Source of the DNA: Mucilaginibacter sp. OK268
Lineage (GTDB): Bacteria; Bacteroidota; Bacteroidia; Sphingobacteriales; Sphingobacteriaceae
DNA: 64,000 bases
Reading direction: 5' to 3'
NCBI RefSeq assembly: GCF_900103125.1
Contig: NZ_FNJV01000001.1
Coordinates: forward strand, 558,001-622,000
Part shown: positions 63,118 through 64,000 of the stretch, one piece after another
Layout of the letters: every line of letters starts with the position of its first letter
Position numbering within the stretch: the stretch's first letter is position 1
Made by a program: the position numbers and the translations under genes
Notes under the pieces: generated by a model
Seen by the model: only the letters and a program-made list of their open reading frames with translations
The model's database searches: none
Told to the model about the DNA's origin: nothing

Positions 63118-64000
63118 ATGAACTGGAGAGTAATCGTTCAAACCTTTGCGAGGGCAGGCATTATATTTTTTTTTACTCTTTCCGGAAAGATGGCTGTAAA
63201 TGCCCAGCAAAACCCTTTAAGGTTTTCTTATCTGACTGTTGATGATGGACTATCGCATACGGACGCTAAAGAGATTAAACAGGATAGGCTTGGATTTATC
63301 TGGATTGCTACCTTGTTTGGATTGGATAGGTATGACGGACATGCTATCAAAAGGTTTTATAATAACAGTGTCCCAAAGAGTAATTCCTTCAAGAACCGGA
63401 TCAGAAGCATGTGCCTTGATGAAAATGACAGAATTTGGTTAGGTTCAGAAGATGGTATTCAATTCTTTGACCCCCAATCAGAGAAATACACGGATGTTGA
63501 TAACGTACAGCACAATACCGGCAATAAAACCTACACCCGATTGCTTGCTTTAAAAAGTAATTTGTTAGCCACTCTTGCAGAAGATCAATTCAGGTTATTT
63601 AAAATAAGCGGTAAAACTTTAGTAGATATTTCCTTAAACTATCCACGTGGCATCAGATATACTGATATGACCCTTGATAACGCAGGTAATATCTGGTTAT
63701 CAAGCAATCGTGGTGCCTGGGTATTGGATCGTTCGTATCATTTCTGGCATTTTGATATTATTGATGGTGTAGGGCGTTACTTCAATAATTTAAGTAAAGT
63801 ATTTCTTAACCGCAAAAATCAGGTGTTGGTTGTGCAAGGTACAACCATTGTTTTAGCTAAGGAAAACAGCCGGGAATTGTTGTCGTCACTAGGTGCACCG
63901 GCTTTAAAAATACACTCCTTTCAACATTTTCTGATCCCGGGCTGTTCATTTATCAATGATATTATACAGGACAAAAAGCTGAATTATTGGGTTAGTACCG
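63118..64000 (+). CDS. Hybrid two-component system regulator (HTCS-3), N-terminal part
   Basis: The ATG at 63118 starts a leader (AGIIFFFTLSGKMAVNAQ) and the frame stays open to the window edge (294 codons seen). After LRFSYLTVDDGLSHTDAKEI come propeller repeats DRLGFIWIATLFGLDRYDG, DRIWLGSEDGIQFFDP and GNIWLSSNRGAWVLD, the periplasmic sensor type of HTCS proteins. Kinase, receiver and HTH parts must lie beyond 64000. It follows the GH28-fold gene by 183 bp and is the likeliest regulator of the susCD/GH28 unit. Confidence 0.88.
   Translation, partial: MNWRVIVQTFARAGIIFFFTLSGKMAVNAQQNPLRFSYLTVDDGLSHTDAKEIKQDRLGFIWIATLFGLDRYDGHAIKRFYNNSVPKSNSFKNRIRSMCLDENDRIWLGSEDGIQFFDPQSEKYTDVDNVQHNTGNKTYTRLLALKSNLLATLAEDQFRLFKISGKTLVDISLNYPRGIRYTDMTLDNAGNIWLSSNRGAWVLDRSYHFWHFDIIDGVGRYFNNLSKVFLNRKNQVLVVQGTTIVLAKENSRELLSSLGAPALKIHSFQHFLIPGCSFINDIIQDKKLNYWVST

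Noticed and set aside
1..64000. CRISPR array, prophage, integrase, tRNA, rRNA or riboswitch
   Set aside because: No regularly spaced repeats, no mobile-element genes, no cloverleaf or known aptamer core seen on either strand.

Overview
The window is from a Bacteroidota genome, most likely a Sphingobacteriaceae soil or plant-associated bacterium of the Mucilaginibacter/Pedobacter type. The grounds are SusC/SusD pairs, hybrid two-component systems (HTCS), type IX secretion sorting domains of both classes, a PorP/SprF protein and a very large load of secreted glycosidases. Genus is inference. Almost the whole window is polysaccharide-utilisation DNA; I see no tRNA, rRNA, CRISPR array, transposase or phage gene.

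Layout. (1) 1-4 kb: the end of an upstream locus (SusD 3' part, strong palindromic terminator), then a decayed stretch on the minus strand (frameshifted GH43 relict, broken SDR oxidoreductase) and an intact mannonate dehydratase (uxuA) on plus. (2) 4-21 kb: GH115 alpha-glucuronidase and HTCS-1 on minus; divergent from them a 1932-residue GH98-type enzyme with two CBM3 modules and a type A T9SS tail, then a GH35 beta-galactosidase. (3) 21-33.5 kb, minus: PorP/SprF, a 2391-residue lyase-fold protein with two CBM3 modules and a type B T9SS tail, a second lyase-fold protein and a GH28-fold protein. (4) 33.6-46 kb, plus: GH97, a LacI regulator, a deletion chimera (GH88 head joined to MFS permease tail), HTCS-2, an ECF sigma factor without an anti-sigma gene, a GH43_24/34-like enzyme and a third lyase-fold lipoprotein with a ricin-type lectin module. 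(5) 46-55 kb: a bimodular GH43 (minus), two small GH43-like enzymes, GH51, and a second deletion chimera (GH43 head joined to GH127 tail). (6) 55-64 kb: SusD and SusC (minus), a second GH28-fold protein and the start of HTCS-3.

How it fits together. Secreted endo-acting enzymes (GH98, lyase-fold proteins) would bind insoluble plant wall through their CBM3 modules and release oligosaccharides. SusC/SusD import these, and GH43, GH51, GH35, GH97, GH115 and GH28-type enzymes trim arabinose, xylose, galactose and uronic acid. UxuA belongs to uronate catabolism. The likely target is a uronic-acid-decorated hemicellulose or arabinogalactan, but the enzyme list alone does not settle which. Three HTCSs, a LacI protein and an ECF sigma factor suggest layered control. 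A 19-bp identical intergenic sequence upstream of two transcription units is a candidate operator.

A second theme is erosion. At least five coding units are broken, two of them by fusions of the front of one gene to the back of another, as expected from deletions between co-directional genes. The broken functions (GH88, MFS sugar permease, GH127, SDR, GH43) cluster around uronate and arabinose use.
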